NCBI GenBank assembly: GCA_030615035.1
Contig: JAUXAC010000043.1
Location: 1-5,345 of the forward strand
Origin: Dehalococcoidia bacterium
GTDB taxonomy: Bacteria; Chloroflexota; Dehalococcoidia; Dehalococcoidales; RBG-16-60-22
Reading direction: 5' to 3'
DNA length: 5,345 bases
The notes under the pieces: model-generated
What the model saw: the letters and a program-made list of their open reading frames with translations, nothing else
What the model was told of the DNA's origin: nothing
Databases searched by the model: none
Made by a program: the position numbers and the translations under genes
Shown here: positions 4,786 to 5,345 of the stretch, piece after piece
Position numbering within the stretch: the stretch's first letter is position 1
Layout of the letters: the number at the start of each line of letters is the position of its first letter

Positions 4786-5121
4786 ATGCCAAGGCCAAGA
4801 AGATTCAGAAGGGTTTGTTTTGAGCCAGATACAACATACTTCAAGCCAGCAGGAATAAGGATGGCAGAGTTAGCAGAGACTGTATTGACAGTGGACGAGT
4901 TCGAATCAATAAGACTCAAGGACCATGAAGGATTGGACCAGAATCAGGCAGCCAAAAAAATGGACATCTCCCAGCCTACATTCCAAAGGATTTACGAATC
5001 AGCAAGAAAAAAAATAGCCGATGCCTTAGTCAATGGAAAGGCCATAAAGATAGAGGGCGGCCCTTACAGGATAATGCCAAGGGGCAAAGCCCATAGATTC
5101 AGGAAGGGAAGAAGAGCATGA
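4786..5121 (+). CDS. DUF134 (UPF0251) predicted DNA-binding protein
   Basis: A 111-residue protein with the full DUF134 pattern: [22 protein letters not shown] (2-23), [23 protein letters not shown] (34-56), then a sigma70-region-4-like helix-turn-helix in which [27 protein letters not shown] (55-81) supplies both helices, closing with [13 protein letters not shown] (84-96) and a basic tail. The family is predicted to bind DNA; its targets are unknown. One cysteine (Cys11) is present. It starts 3 nt after the DUF5320 stop with no good ribosome binding site of its own, so translational coupling is likely. As the only regulator-like product in this operon it may act on the repeats upstream of the pair, though the TGAATA-type sites could equally serve an unlinked ArsR-type protein. 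Base composition is a little richer in AGA and GGA codons than in the minus-strand genes, a weak difference. Confidence 0.92.
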   Translation: MPRPRRFRRVCFEPDTTYFKPAGIRMAELAETVLTVDEFESIRLKDHEGLDQNQAAKKMDISQPTFQRIYESARKKIADALVNGKAIKIEGGPYRIMPRGKAHRFRKGRRA

Positions 5122-5244
5122 ATTCCACTTCATGTTCTCAATTCAACCCCACCGATACCTTTAAATACCCCTTTATTAATTAACTAATTAACCAATCTAC
5201 CTCGCAAAGGTATTTGGTTTACAATGTAAAATGGAGGTAATACA
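5122..5244 (+). promoter_or_regulatory. Intergenic control region of the right-edge gene
   Basis: TTTAAATA at 5160-5167 is a good TATA-like box and predicts a start near 5190. Exactly there lies a tandem 8-bp repeat, TAATTAAC, at 5177-5184 and 5185-5192. An 8-bp inverted repeat (ATACCTTT at 5155-5162, AAAGGTAT at 5206-5213) brackets the TATA box and predicted start. These look like regulator sites, but the binder is unknown. No convincing terminator is visible after DUF134. Confidence 0.5.
5233..5238 (+). promoter_or_regulatory. Shine-Dalgarno site of the right-edge gene
   Basis: GGAGGT ends 6 nt before the ATG at 5245. It decides the start: the ATG at 5231 runs into a stop after five codons and the ATG at 5224 is followed at once by TAA. 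Confidence 0.75.
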
Positions 5245-5345
5245 ATGGTAGAATTCCAGACACTGAAGGCGGATGAAGTCAAATTCGGAAAGAACAATTT
5301 CCTTGAGGTTGCCAGGAAAAAGGCAATCGCAGAGGAAGGCGAAAA
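5245..5345 (+). CDS. Unrecognised protein, N-terminal fragment, continues past window
   Basis: Thirty-three codons are visible before the right edge: MVEFQTLKADEVKFGKNN, then FLEVARKKAIAEEGE. I cannot assign a family. The fragment is charged and soluble-looking, with no signal peptide or membrane segment, and an amphipathic helix is likely from about residue 18. The coding call rests on a good ribosome binding site (GGAGGT, 6 nt spacing), a TATA-like box about 80 nt upstream and an open frame to the edge. It is separated from DUF134 by 123 nt with its own promoter, so it is probably a separate transcription unit. Confidence 0.75.
   Translation, partial: MVEFQTLKADEVKFGKNNFLEVARKKAIAEEGE

Overview
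The window looks like the chromosome of an anaerobic archaeon. Three genes have an AT-rich TATA-like box centred about 26 nt ahead of their ATG, which is the layout of archaeal leaderless transcripts. Other genes use strong Shine-Dalgarno sites. The gene content also fits an anaerobe: an archaeal-type TtuA/NcsA tRNA thiolase, a CCG-domain iron-sulfur protein, a LUD-domain ferredoxin fusion, and the DUF5320 and DUF134 families. Codon use is rich in AGG, AGA and ATA. I cannot place the lineage more finely from this sequence.

Layout. (1) Positions 1-2688 hold a compact minus-strand operon, read from right to left: a ThiS/MoaD-like ubiquitin-fold protein, a TtuA/NcsA-like tRNA 2-thiolation enzyme, a secreted thioredoxin fused to a CcdA-type membrane domain, and a CCG-domain Fe-S protein cut by the left edge. 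The gaps are 8, 1 and 21 nt. (2) Positions 2689-3076 hold a divergent 72-residue winged-helix regulator. Three near-identical palindromes (TTAGACA-N-TGTCTAA, one copy with a single mismatch) surround it: two in its promoter region and one just after its stop. (3) Positions 3077-4330 carry a minus-strand LutB-like protein (LUD domain plus two 4Fe-4S motifs) with its own promoter. (4) Positions 4331-4548 are a divergent control region with nested repeats and two TGAATA-N2-TATTCA operators. (5) Positions 4549-5121 hold a DUF5320-DUF134 gene pair on the plus strand. (6) At the right edge is the start of an unrecognised small-protein gene with its own promoter and ribosome binding site.

How the genes may work together. 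The left operon joins sulfur transfer to tRNA, transmembrane thiol-disulfide exchange and an Fe-S oxidoreductase of the LutA/HdrB type. The LutB-like gene next door would be a natural electron-transfer partner of the CCG protein, although no LutC is visible. The most notable points are the operator-bracketed small regulator, the ThiS-like protein whose terminal Gly-Gly is replaced by Ser-Asp, and the layered repeats upstream of the DUF5320-DUF134 pair. Functions of the LUD/CCG pair, the regulator and DUF5320/DUF134 are inferences from family membership and context.
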